Of a DNA stretch of 64,000 nucleotides, positions 53,795 through 64,000 are shown piece after piece (within the stretch, counting starts at the first letter, position 1; each line of letters starts with the position of its first letter). Both the position numbers and the translations under genes were made by a program. The DNA comes from Euglena gracilis (Eukaryota; Euglenida; Euglenophyceae; Euglenales). The stretch lies in assembly GCA_039621445.1 (NCBI GenBank), contig CP154955.1, forward strand, positions 30,201,471-30,265,470. The letters are read 5' to 3'. A model generated the notes under the pieces. It made no database searches. It saw nothing but the letters and a program-made list of their open reading frames with translations, and was not told the DNA's origin.

Positions 53795-54165
53795 AAGAGC
53801 GAAGCTTACCACTGGGGAAGAGGGGCGGGGGGTCGGCCCCCCCCCCCCCCCCGGGTCGGGGCCACCTCGGGAACCGGCGGATTATCACCATGATCCCGGT
53901 ATGGGGGGTCGCCGAGCTCTTATCTCTTAGAGTAAGGGTGAAGCTTGCCACCAGGGGAAAGGGGGGGTCGGCCCCCCCCCCCCCGCTCCCCCCCTCTGGG
54001 TAGACCGTGAAAACCAACGGATTATCACCGTGACCCCGGCCCCGTTCCCAGAATTTTTTTTCGGTCGCGAGCGACTGGATTCCTATTTTCCGAACCGCCG
54101 CTGCTTGACCCCCAACTCCACGCCAGGCCCGAGTTATTCACGCGCGAAGGGGTCCAAAGTAGGTA
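53795..54165. repeat. GAGCTCTTATC..CGAGCGACTGG dispersed repeat
   Basis: Two tandem 5' parts (53795-53910, 53915-54040) share GTAAG.G.GAAGCTTACCAC, poly-C, and ACCGGCGGATTATCACCATG. They are followed by GGTCGCGAGCGACTGGATTC. Other copies are at 48940-49160 and 56640-56830. Confidence 0.7.
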
Positions 54166-54879
54166 GGATTGGCCCGCCCCCCCCCCTCTTCCAACTCTGC
54201 CACTTCGCCGGGGTCCAAAAATCAGTCAAAAAATTTTCAATAATACCTCGAGAAAACGTACATTATTTCCGGAAATGTCGGTTTGACGAAATGCACCCTT
54301 GGAGCCCCTCTATCGTCCCCCGTTCGCCGTTTTGGCCATCCACACGCCTGGCCCGTGTTCCGCGCTTTTGCGGCCCAAAATGGCCATTTCAGGGTGTTTT
54401 TTTTGGGTCGTTTTTGGGCCAAAAAAAATCGGGTTTTCTAAAATATCGTGACAATCAAAGCAAAACAAAAAAAATGTTCGAAGCGCAAAAATGAAGCCCT
54501 TGGAATGCCCTATCCAACCATGGTTTACTTTTCCCCCCAACTCTTCATGTAGCCTGAGTTACGGCCATTTTTCAGCCATTTTTTTTGCCCATTTCTGGGG
54601 CTGTTTTGGGGGTCAAAAAGCGCTGTTTCCAAAATATCTTGAAAATGAAGGAGTATCAAAGGAAATTTACGGAGACCTAAATTGAACCCCTTGGAACGCC
54701 CTATCTGACGGTATTTTGATTTCCCCGCAACTCCCCGCCTTGCTTCCGATTTACGGCCCAAATCAGCGCGGCAGGCTTGCAACTTGGCCGTTTTCGGCCG
54801 TTTTGTACAGTTTTTGGCTTGTTTTGACATAAGCCGTTTTTGGGTCGAAAAGCCAAACAAAATTTGAAAAAAAAATTGC

Positions 54880-55310
54880 CCCAAACCATGTTTTTGAGCC
54901 GAAAATGAGCGTTTTTCGACCTGCCAGCACCCTGTTTTGGGCCTGAAACCCATGCATGGACTTTCAGTCAAAAACGGGTCAAAAAAGTCGAAAAAAAAAC
55001 GAAAAAAAAGTTTTGCCCAAAACCATGTTTTTCAGCCTCCCGGACCTACCCGCAAAACCGGTTTTTGAGCCGAAAATGAGTGTTTTTCGACCTGCCAGTG
55101 CCCCATTTTTGGGCCCAAAACCCATTGATTTTGGGTCAAAAGCGGGTCAAAAAAGTCGAAAAAAGGCGAAAATTTTTTGGGGCCGAAACCATGTTTTTCA
55201 GCCTCCCAGACTCGGAAAACCTGTTTTTGAGCCGGAAATGAGCATTTTTCGACCCGCCCCCGTTCTGGGCCCGAAACCCATTGACTTTGGGTCAGAACTT
55301 TTCCAACGTC
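54880..55310. repeat. Three ~160-bp tandem repeats
   Basis: Units begin GTTTTTGAGCCGAAAATGAG and end CATGTTTTTCAGCCTCCC. They are related to the foldback at 32393-32645. Confidence 0.8.
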
Positions 55311-56627
55311 CATTACATGCAGCTTTTATTAAGAGCTGACATGCACCTCTACTTCTGCCTCTGCCTCTATCGCACCTCTATGTCACTCTGAAATCACTTT
55401 CCAATGGTGACACCGATCACCAAGGGAACGCAATCCGGTTGATGCCCCGGTTCGATTGGTTTTTTTTTCGATTGTTTAAACCGCGTTTGGGATGCTGGGT
55501 TCACGACAAAACCGGCATCCCCCCCACGGGTTTTTGGACGAAGGCCAAACTTAGACCCCCCCAAAGTATCCCCCCGCCCAGAGGGGCCATTTTTGCACCA
55601 CCTTCACAAAAGTCATAAAGATGCAATTTTGCCACAATTGAATTATGTGGCTTTGATGCAGACCCTCCATTCAATGCCTTTGCTGTCTGTCTTTGCCATT
55701 TCAGGTCAAAATATTGTTGCATGTGATCTTTTGATTTTTGATTTGCTGGTCTGCAAGGCCACCTATGGATTCGCTACGTCCAGCCTCAGTTCCTGAGCGG
55801 AATGGTACTAAGGTGTGGCATCAATACAACGGTCGCAACCTATTCTTTTGGGACCCAGCTCTGATTCTTCCCGGACATTCCACAATCCTAACCTCCCCCC
55901 AAAGGCTAAGGTGGGGCCAATGAAGGATGGAAACAAATGGCCATTTTTTCCGGGACCCCCTCTGGGAACAGAAATATTTGGTCAAACCCCTCACTGCTTG
56001 TTACTCTGAGATAGATTAGGTAATATGATTATAACATGTAAAGAGGCAAAGCAAAGTTCTTTTTTTGGGAGTTTTCAAAAAAATGAGAACATGCTCAAAT
56101 AAGGAGCTTTTCAAAACTGCAGTTTCCGGAACCTGAGTCACAGCTACCGGCATCACTCCCGAACCTGTGTCTGGGACACAGTTTTCCATTTAAAATTTTA
56201 GGACAAAAGAAAGGGGAGCTCGGCTGCTGCAGCCTTCTGTGCTATGGCCATTGGTGCTGTTGAAACATTTCAAGTCAGTTTTCAATCGAGATTCTGGCCA
56301 AGGAATGAAATATTGGTTTGCTTTTGTTTCAGAGGATTTGCCTCTGTGCAAATGAAAAACCATTGCCGTCTTGCCTCCTTGAAGGGGGGGCACCCCCATG
56401 CCCAGTTTTAATTATTATTATAATTTACAATTAATTATTTCCCAGCCACCCAAAGGGCGGCTGCACGGTAACGTATTTTTAAACACAAATTGTTGCTAAG
56501 CCCGAAACCTTCAGCCTGAAACCGGGTTCAGCAGGGCGAAATTTTGGTTCCATGGGGAGGCCCGGAGCTCTGAGAGGGGGGAGGGGGGAGGTGGTCTGGT
56601 CCCCCTCTACAAAACCAACGCTCACTT
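55311..56627. other. Mixed repeats, no supported gene
   Basis: It holds a decayed end of the ACGCCGG element (55470-55540), unique AT-rich sequence with short frames (55590-55990), and a relative of the CGAACC/CTGGGACACAGTTT family (56140-56190). Confidence 0.45.
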
Positions 56628-57436
56628 AATGCCCTGGGTAGGAGAACTGGCGGCTTATCACCATGACCCCGCCCTCGTTCCCGCAATTTTTTTTTTCCAG
56701 TCGGGAGCGACTGGATCCCAGCTTTCTGAATCACCTCTCTTGGACCCCAATTCCCCACCATGCCCGAGTTATTCAGCCGCGAAGGGGTCCAAGCTGGGTA
56801 GGATTCACTCCCCCCCCCCGCCTGGATTCGACTCTGCCATTTCGCCGGGGTGGCATTTTCGGTCAAAAATCGATTTTTCAAGAAAAATCTCGAGAAAATG
56901 CACATTTTTTTGAAAGTAACTGCCAGACCAAATGCACCACTGGAGGCCCCCTATCGCCCTCCATTTGCCGGGGGTGTCGTCCCCGTGACCCCCCCCCCCC
57001 CGTGACCCCCCCCCGTGACCCCCCCGTGACCCGGATTTGAACACCCCCCGATTTTGGGGTCCGCAAACGCACGTGCTTCAATCACAACTGCTTTCAGTAT
57101 TTTTTTTCAAATGTCGCGGAAGCCGGAAACATTGAAGAGGAGGCCATATCCCCCCCGTGACCCCCCCCGTGACCCCCCCCGTGACCCTCCCCGTGACCCG
57201 GCCCACCCCCGCCGTTTCGGCTGCCGACACGCCTGGCCCGTGTTCTGGCTTGGTTTTGTGGCCCAAACAGCCATTTTGGGTGTTTTTTTCTGGCCCGATT
57301 TTTGGAAAAAAAAATTGATTTTTTTCCCCTTCAAAATGTCTCGATAATGAAGCAAAATCAGAGGAAATTTCCCAAGACCAAAAATGAAACTTTTGGGATG
57401 CCTTGCCGAACCATGCCTTTCTTTTTCCCCGGCTCT

Positions 57437-57597
57437 TCGAGTTTTCCATTGGGGCATTTGTGGCAATGACACGTTTTCCATTAGGGCATCTGTGGCAAAG
57501 ACACGTTTTCCATTAAGGCATCTGTGGCAATGACACGTTTTCCATTAAGGCATCTGCTGCAATGACACCTTTTCCATTAGGGCATCTGTGGCAATCA
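57437..57597. repeat. 33-bp tandem array, left part
   Basis: Five units of GACACGTTTTCCATTAGGGC / ATCTGTGGCAAT. The same array, same orientation, resumes at 58456. Confidence 0.9.
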
Positions 57598-58455
57598 AAA
57601 AATCGCTGTCATGAAAATTCGGCAAGAGGTTGAGAGGCCGGGTGGTCCTCAAGGGGGGCACTCTACAACACAAGAAACGGCCAGAGGTTGCCTTTGAGCA
57701 ATACGACAGGGAGTGTTAGACGTCACGGAAGACGACACGCTTTACACAAAAAAGAGCCATACTTTGGTGGCCGCCGCAAAATCTTGTCAATGAAAATGAT
57801 ATGCCAAACTGCAGGCGTCACACACCACTTTCCTCAGCTCCACACAATTTGGATTTGGGAATGGGAACACCACAAAAACCACATTGTCCTGTTTTATAGG
57901 CAGTCGGGACACAGCACGAGGCAGAGGGGGTTGGTGGGGGGGGGAATTGGCGCTCTGCAAAAGGCAACACTACTCCCTCGGTCGTGGTTTTGCGGAATGC
58001 CCGAGCGACGGCATTCACGTATGTATGAAAAGAGGTTGCCGAACGATTCCCTGAAACGAACAAAGTTCCCGACTGCTGCGCACGTTGAGCCACACATTGT
58101 TGCCTCATCGAACAATGGGAGCTGGGTTCCAGCTCCCATCCCATCCAGGCAACAAAGAACTCATCCAGGTCAGGATAAGATGCTTGCCGATGTTGACACA
58201 GTTTGGCGAACTCCAAACAGTTGGCAACAGCAGCAAGCTCTGCACCTACGGAGCCAGACTTTTTCTTCGTGTTGCCCTGTGCCAGCAAGGTGCCATGAAG
58301 GGGGTCAACCTTCGGCTTCTTGGCATCTTACTGGTATACCGCGAGAGCAGCCAGGAACAGTTCCGTCTTAGGGGTAGGTGGCAAAAGACCATTCACAAAG
58401 TTTGCCGTGCGTTTAGCCATAGTGGGAGGGCTGTGAGAAAAAAAGGGGGGGGTAA
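57598..58455. mobile_element. ORF-bearing segment inserted in the tandem array
   Basis: The segment separates two blocks of one 33-bp array and carries a minus-strand ORF. It starts TCAAAAAATCGCTGTCATG and ends in AGAAAAAAAGGGGGGGGTAA. No clear TIRs were seen, so a non-TIR mechanism or a decayed element is possible. Confidence 0.45.
57818..58420 (-). pseudogene. Unrecognised ORF with one in-frame stop
   Basis: ATG at 58420 starts AKRTANFVNGLLPPTPKTEL; a TAA at 58328-58330 interrupts the frame. It continues VGAELAAVANCLEFAKLCQH, DEFFVAWMGWELEPSSHCSM and FHTYVNAVARAF, and ends with CGFCGVPIPKSKLC. Composition is protein-like with a C-terminal Cys pair. Candidate roles such as a recombinase or element-borne accessory protein are guesses; the family is not recognised. 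Confidence 0.45.
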
Positions 58456-58603
58456 CACGTTTTCCATTAGGGCATCTGTGGCAATGACACGTTTTCCATT
58501 AGGGCATCTGTGGCAATTACACGTTTTCCATTAGGGCATCTGTGGCAATGACACGTTTTCCATTAAGGCATCTGTGGTAAGGCACGTTTTCCATCAGGGC
58601 GCC
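58456..58603. repeat. 33-bp tandem array, right part
   Basis: About five units identical in phase and orientation to 57437-57597; the last ones diverge. Confidence 0.9.
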
Positions 58604-58689
58604 TTTTTTTGGTCTGAATTTCACTTTTTCGCGTTTTTGACCCCTGGCGTGAATCATGACCACGAATTTCAGGGCAGGCATTTGGCGGG

Positions 58690-58825
58690 CTCTGAACACG
58701 TTTTTAAACAAATTGTGGCTGACCCAGATTTCAGCCTGAAAACGTGTTCAGGGGGCCCCCTTCGGGGGCCCCCCTGCTGAACACGTTTTCAGGCTGAAAT
58801 CTGGGCTCAGCCACAATCTGTGTGT
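58690..58825. repeat. Palindrome around GGGGGCCCCCTTCGGGGGCC
   Basis: GCTGACCCAGATTTCAGCCT..ACGTGTTCAG pairs with an inverted copy downstream, forming a hairpin of about 55-bp arms. Confidence 0.7.
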
Positions 58826-59024
58826 AGAAAAGTTCAATTTTGACTCCGAAATGGACCAAAAATGGCGAAGTTGAACCAGGCCAAGACAGTTCAGCGAAAC
58901 GGGCCTTGAATAACTCGGGCTAGCCTTCCTTGACAGGCTCTAAAAAGATAGTGCATGTTTTTCTTCCAGCTTTGCTTGCGGATGCAAAAAAAAAAGACCC
59001 CCCGCCCTTCACAGGGGTTCCCAT

Positions 59025-59952
59025 CATTGGTGTCACAAGGGGGGGGGGTCGGGGGGGGGGGGCGGCTGCCCCCCGGGATTTTGGAAATATAATTTTTTTT
59101 CTGGTATTTTTCTTTGCAAAACCATTTTCAATGGATCAAAGGGCGTTACCGCCTCGGCTGCCTTCGGCAGCCACCTGACCAGGTAAATCACATTTCTAAA
59201 AAAAAATAATTTTGCGAAATCCATTACCGTCTCGGCCGAAACAAAGCCCTTGAGAAAATGCACATTTCACCACCCTAAAACCCTGGTACTTCTTGATGCT
59301 TGATTTTGGCCACAAACCGACTTTTATTTGATGCTAATGGTTTTTTGGGACCCCACAAACCACTATTTTCACCTTGGCTGTTTGAATACAAACCGATTCC
59401 CCACGAGTCCCCCTCCCTCCATTTTCTTGACCAGCCGAGTTTGGGGAAACTCTGTGGGTCAATCTCAATGAAACAAATAATTTTGCGCATAATTTTCTAG
59501 TTCAATTTTTTGGGGCATTGGACTTCAAAAAGGCGTTAGTGTTTCGGCCCCTTCGGGGACGGGAGGACAGAAGAAATAAATAAATAAAGGACGGGAGGAC
59601 AGAAGAAATAAATACGTTTTGGGTGTGTGAAATCCAACCAAATCCAGCAAAAATCACTCAAATGGAGCAAAAATCTTACGTGTAAAGGCATCCCTGCAGT
59701 CCATTAATGATATTTATGGGGTGTTTAAGGTCATTTGAGACGTGCAGTCTCTCACAGGTCAGCAAAACTTTTGATGTTTGCAACCCCAAAACATTCGAAT
59801 TGAGCTCCCCAAAGGTGGTTCGATGTGTTTGAGGTGCCCTGGGGTACAAATTTTCCTCGGCGCTTCGCGCCGGGAAAAAAGGATGTGCTCCAAATTTTGT
59901 CGGTTCCTCGCCCCCCCCCCCCCCCCGGGAAGAAATTGTCCCGACACTGCTG
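59025..59952 (+). mobile_element. 928-bp hAT-like element, 8-bp TSD GTTCCCAT
   Basis: GTTCCCAT flanks both ends (59017-59024 and 59953-59960). Ends are CATTGGTGTCACAAGG and the inverse of CAGCAGTGTCGGGACAATTT, a hAT-style CA..GGTGTC start. After a poly-G/GGCGGC tract the left end matches the GATTTTGGAAA region of the 43791-44960 element. The interior has CCGCCTCGGCTGCCTTCGGC motifs and no transposase. An inverted relative is at 29930-30857. Confidence 0.88.
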
Positions 59953-60234
59953 GTTCCCATGTGCCACCCTGCCCCACCCCGCCTCCTGGACTGGCACAGC
60001 AACCGCCGCTCTTGTTGGCATTTTTCCTATTTTCCCCAAGTGAAGGAGGGTGAAATAAAACAAAACCTTGTCGCCACAAAGCCCCATATCCCTTATCCTA
60101 TTTCTCACAGTCATCCAGCACGTTCCAGTCAAGTTCGCAACCTGCTTCGCCAGGATGGTGCGCTTTGCTGTTCTTGGTGGATTTTTTGCACCCTTTAAGG
60201 GTGTTTAGTGATGAATATTTTAGTCGGGTGCCGA

Positions 60235-60490
60235 CCCCACCCCGGGGGGGGGGGTGCCTGCCTGGGCAGGCACCCCAAGGCACTCCAAATCCGCCCCCCC
60301 GGGGGGGGGGGTAGGGCACACAGCCAAAAGTGCCCTACCACAACCCGGGCGCCGAAGGCGCCAGGGAGCCAAAATGGCCTATTTTCAAAGGAATGTGCCC
60401 GGGCACAGGCCGAAATCCGACCCCCCCGGGGGGGGGGGGTAGTGCCTGCCTGGGCAGGCACTCACAGGCACTCCGGACCCCCCCCCCCCG
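60235..60490. repeat. TGCCTGCCTGGGCAGGCA palindromes with G/C tracts
   Basis: Two poly-C/G hairpin units contain TGCCTGCCTGGGCAGGCA and flank a CCGAAGGCGCCAGG-containing core. The arrangement is inverted, so a MITE-like element is possible. Confidence 0.55.
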
Positions 60491-62826
60491 GGGTTGGTAA
60501 GAAACAGCCTGCTCTGGACAATCATACCGTTCAATCATTTTCCCAGTGATGACCCATCCTTTTGCCAAACAACAATTTCTGGGTGGCAAAGCGCGTGGCC
60601 CAAAATCCCCCTCATATTCCCCCTCCATGGTTCCTTAAAACAGCTCTTTCCCTTATAGCTGGCGCTTTTAACAAAGTCAGAAAAACAATTTTTTTAAAAA
60701 AGCATTTTTTCAAATTTTCCCAAAATGTGTATTTTTGTGCTTTTATTTTTATTTTTGTACAGTTTTTTTTTTGCCTTTTGGCACGTTTTTTTTTTTTAAT
60801 GATTTCTCCAACTCTTCACATTTTTTCACATTTCTGAATTTTTTTGAAATTTTGGAGTTTTTTTTGAAACTTACATTTTTCTCATAATCCCACACGATTT
60901 CCTTAACCTTGGGGATATTTTTTGAATGTTTTTGTGATTTTTGTGATTTTCTTTAAAATATTTTCACATTTCTGCTGGAAAGGGAAATGCTCACATGAAA
61001 ATTCCCATTGCAACATTGTCTCATGATCACTGTGGACGTTTTGAAAAATAATTGATATTATTGTTCTCCAAAAACAACAAAAAGCATAATGTCTTGCACA
61101 TTTCTTCAAAAACCCAAATAAATCAAAAAAGCAATGAAAACAGATGAATAATGGAGGGTTAAAAAAACCCTTAAAATAGCCTTTAAACAGCCTTGAAAAT
61201 GCCTTTGAAGGTATCAATTTTCAACAAACGTAAAATTTTGTTTTGAAAAAATTCTCTGCCTTCAATGCCTTCAAGGGCAGAAAATAAAAAAACTGCTCCC
61301 CCCTCCCCGCGACCTAATCCCATACTCATGTGAAAATTGTAATAATTCAATTTGGGGAGGGGTTAGGAGTGGTGAGATGGGTGGATGTGGCCAGAGGGAA
61401 GGGGAAACAGCAGTTGAGGAAAGGGCAACCATATTTTTCACCAATTTTGTGTTTTTCAATTTGGACAAAATTTGTGGGATTTTTGATTTGTCCCCCTGAC
61501 AATTTTTTTGTGTTCTGCTGGGAAATGAATTGAAAAAAATTGTATTTTGATTTCTGGTTCCAAAAATGCCACTTTTGCCAAAATTTTGATTGGGGAAAAC
61601 TGGTCCAAGAAGGTTTCAGATCATGATTTCGGATGTTTCCCATACAATGCTCATAAATTATTCGAGCTTTATTTGTGTTATTTTTCATCCCGTTTTTGGA
61701 GAGGCTTTGTCAGGCTTCTTTTTAAAACACTTTCAATATAACGAGTATGCAAGGGGTAGAGGAGGCGGTGCCCCATCCCGATTGGACCAAGGGGGTCTGA
61801 CCCCCCCCCCTCCTGCCAAGGGGGTCCGGACCGGTGGGGGGGGGGGTGCACCCGGGGCTTTGCGACGAAATTTTTGGGCATATTTGAAAATTTTGGCCAA
61901 AAAAATGTATCCAAAATGGCATTAAATGAATTAAATTATTAAAATGTATTTTGGGGTTTTAAAAAAATTCTGCCCAGCAGTGGGCCAAAAATTGATCGCC
62001 AAGTGGGGTGGGGGTGTCCCCCACCCCAGATCAGATGGGGGGTCCAACCCACCCCTCCTGCTCTTATGCTGAACCCTGCCCGGGAGGTGGGACCTCCTCC
62101 CCCCTGGGGGTCCCCAAAAATTGGACGGTCTACAGGCATTTCCCAAATATTTTCCGGAGCTTTGTGCCGAAATCCATGCACGGGCCACCGGCCCGGGATC
62201 ACCCCCGGGGTACGGCCTGGGACCCATCCACCCCCCCCCCCCCAGAGGGCAGGCACCTCGGCCGACCAGGGCCGACCAGGGCCAACCGGGTGTGACCAGA
62301 GCCGACTGTGACTTTCATGACCCCCGCAGGTCAGGGTTCCAACCATGGCTGACCACAGCCGGCCAAGGCCGACGATGCCTTCCTCTGGTGTATTTTGGAC
62401 TTTCACGTTTGGCTATCCTAATTCCGTGGAAATTACAAAATATCGCAAATGAAATTGCGAGAAAAATGCGATATCAATTTCTCTACTGAAAGCATGGGCG
62501 TATGAATCATTGGGGAATTTTCATTCTCCAGGCTGCCATCTCACAAAAGGCAATTGGCTACCACTTTGGGCTAGATAAGGTGCAATACAACGACAGGTTC
62601 TTGCAGATCAACCTGACGCAATTTTCCGCATTTTCGTGCATGCACAGTTCCTCCATTTTTTCTGCAGTTTATTCCTTTCCTCCCTCAGTCCGCATTGACT
62701 GTTCTTGGTATGTTTTCAAAAAAATGCCTTACCACTGAGCTCCTCCATCCTTGGAACTGGAACTTGGTCGTTACCATTGAAAAGGAAATTCAACTGTCCA
62801 AGCACCATGTCTCTGCCCTACGTGTA
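60491..62826. other. No supported gene
   Basis: AT-rich unique sequence (60650-61750), a G/C-tract unit with CCGGACCGGTGG (61740-61870) and short open frames. One frame at 62530-62650 (AAISQKAIGYHFGLDKVQYN) is weakly exon-like after a CTCCAG, but has no supporting partner. Confidence 0.4.
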
Positions 62827-63070
62827 CCAGAGCCAATTCTCATAATTTCGGGTGCACCATGGGAGTCAATTGTGGGAAGGTATTTCAGAAGGGGGACAGG
62901 CATTACTTGCCGAAAAATTTATGTGGCCACTGACGGCTGTTGGAGTCAAAGAAAGGTGTACCAGATTTTTCCCAGCACAAAAGATTTTTTTCGGCCGCAG
63001 GCGAATTTTTTTACAAATTTTTTTTCGGGCAGTCTACTTCATGACATCAGGGGCATACACTAGGGGGAGT
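62827..63070 (+). repeat. Segmental duplication, copy 1
   Basis: It matches 63604-63855 at roughly 80-85% by eye, with GCCAATTCTCATAATTTCGG and AGGTG.ACCAGATTTTTCCC. No frame is clearly selected. Confidence 0.75.
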
Positions 63071-63603
63071 CTAGCTGCTTTTTTTTTTAAAAATGGTTTT
63101 CATGTTTGTTTTGAAAAAAGGTCAAGAAAACAAACAGATAAATGACAGCGATCAAAATTCTTTTGAACGCGAGATTGAATGAACTCGAAATGGGCCAAAA
63201 ATGCTTCAAAAACATATTTTTTGTCAAATGCACAAAAAATGTGCAAAATTGAAATTTTATTTTGCTTAAACCACCCAAAGTTTGCCTCAACATGTTCCGG
63301 AGATGGAAAAAAACCGTTGTTTGAAATGAAAAAATTTTCCCCACGACCCCCAATGGCATTTTTCCCCCTATTTCCTTTAAAAAAAAACAGGGGGATTACC
63401 AAGCTCAGCCTCGAAAAAAAATAATAAAAACGCGCATTTTTTTGGAAAACAATGCGTAAAAAATGTGTACAGTTCAATTTGGTAGAAAACTTCCTTTAGA
63501 AGAAGGTTTTTTAAGACATTTCAATGTAATTTAAGGCTTTTTGGCCAAAATAATTTAAACCAATTTAGAGTTTCTTTTAATTTTTTTTGTCAAATGTTAT
63601 ACC

Positions 63604-63855
63604 CCCAGAACCAATTCTCATAATTTCGGGTGCACCATGAGAGTCAATTGTGGGAAGGAATTTCAGAAGGGGGTCAGGCATTGCTTGCCGAAAAATTTAT
63701 GTGGCCATTGACGGCTGTTGGAATCAAAGAAAGGTGCACCAGATTTTTCCCTGTACAAAAGATTTTTTTCCGCCACAGACAAATTTTTTCGAGAAATATT
63801 CGGGCAGCCAAGGGCTTACTTTGTGGCAGGGGATGACATCAGGGGCACACTGGGG
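63604..63855 (+). repeat. Segmental duplication, copy 2
   Basis: Partner of 62827-63070 in direct orientation, 0.78 kb apart. The spacer (63071-63603) is AT-rich and unrelated. Confidence 0.75.
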
Positions 63856-64000
63856 GAGAGTTGTTTTCGAAAAGGGGTTGTTATATTGCGGCTTGTCTGG
63901 CCCAAAATGGCAGTCAGTTGCCGTTTGCGAGTTGGCAGCCTGGAGTTAATTGGGAACGAGGATCAGCTTTTCTTACCCAGTCCACATTTATGTTTGCATA

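Noticed and set aside
57437-58603. CRISPR-like array (33-bp repeats)
   Set aside because: Units are head-to-tail with no unique spacers, and the DNA is eukaryotic.
62852-63836. Duplicated open frames in the two copies of the right-end duplication
   Set aside because: Two different frames are retained in both copies and neither shows protein-like constraint; treated as repeat.

Overview
The window is nuclear DNA from a eukaryote with a large, repeat-choked genome, most likely a unicellular alga or related protist. Coding segments are short, GC-rich exons (about 50-390 bp). They sit in introns made of homopolymer G/C tracts, microsatellites, minisatellites and small palindromic elements. Several introns appear to start with GC rather than GT: reading frame is kept across two GC donors in the plus-strand gene at 4.6-7.0 kb. 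GC-AG introns together with a retrotransposon carrying a cytosine methyltransferase recall dinoflagellates, but haptophytes and other algae are not excluded. No CRISPR array, rRNA gene or bacterial-style operon was seen.

Region 1 (about 2.8-22.2 kb, minus strand) holds the exons of one large gene for a membrane-anchored hybrid histidine-kinase-like protein. It has membrane segments, an H-box-like exon, an ATPase domain split over several exons (N-box, central strands, glycine-rich lid) and a receiver domain with an Asp exon, a SAND-type beta-4 exon and a Lys exon. Within its intron at 4.0-8.2 kb, on the opposite strand, lies a complete-looking seven-exon gene of 401 codons. That gene is bounded by a near-perfect inverted repeat and studded, in its introns and flanks, with eight copies of an 18-bp hairpin.

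Region 2 (22-32 kb) is mainly repeats, with a few further candidate minus-strand exons near 25.0 and 27.2-27.7 kb. Region 3 (32.7-37.6 kb) has a frameshifted retroelement gag with two CCHC knuckles, a decayed transposase-like gene flanked by subterminal repeats, and a retropepsin fragment.

Region 4 (38-50 kb) is one decayed plus-strand Ty3/gypsy-like retrotransposon: coiled-coil gag, capsid-like region, C5-cytosine-methyltransferase-like domain, DAM-like adenine-methyltransferase-like domain, retropepsin and reverse transcriptase. It has been hit by nested insertions whose target duplications can be read directly: a hAT-like MITE, a miniature LTR element (TRIM) whose LTRs contain a tRNA-like pol III-type promoter, a 1.17-kb hAT-like element, and a long-TIR element that also occurs at 50.4 kb.

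Region 5 (51-64 kb) is gene-poor. It holds a 1.16-kb TIR element, dispersed and tandem repeats, an ORF-bearing segment inserted inside a 33-bp tandem array, a 928-bp hAT-like element with a perfect 8-bp target duplication, and a diverged segmental duplication near the right end.
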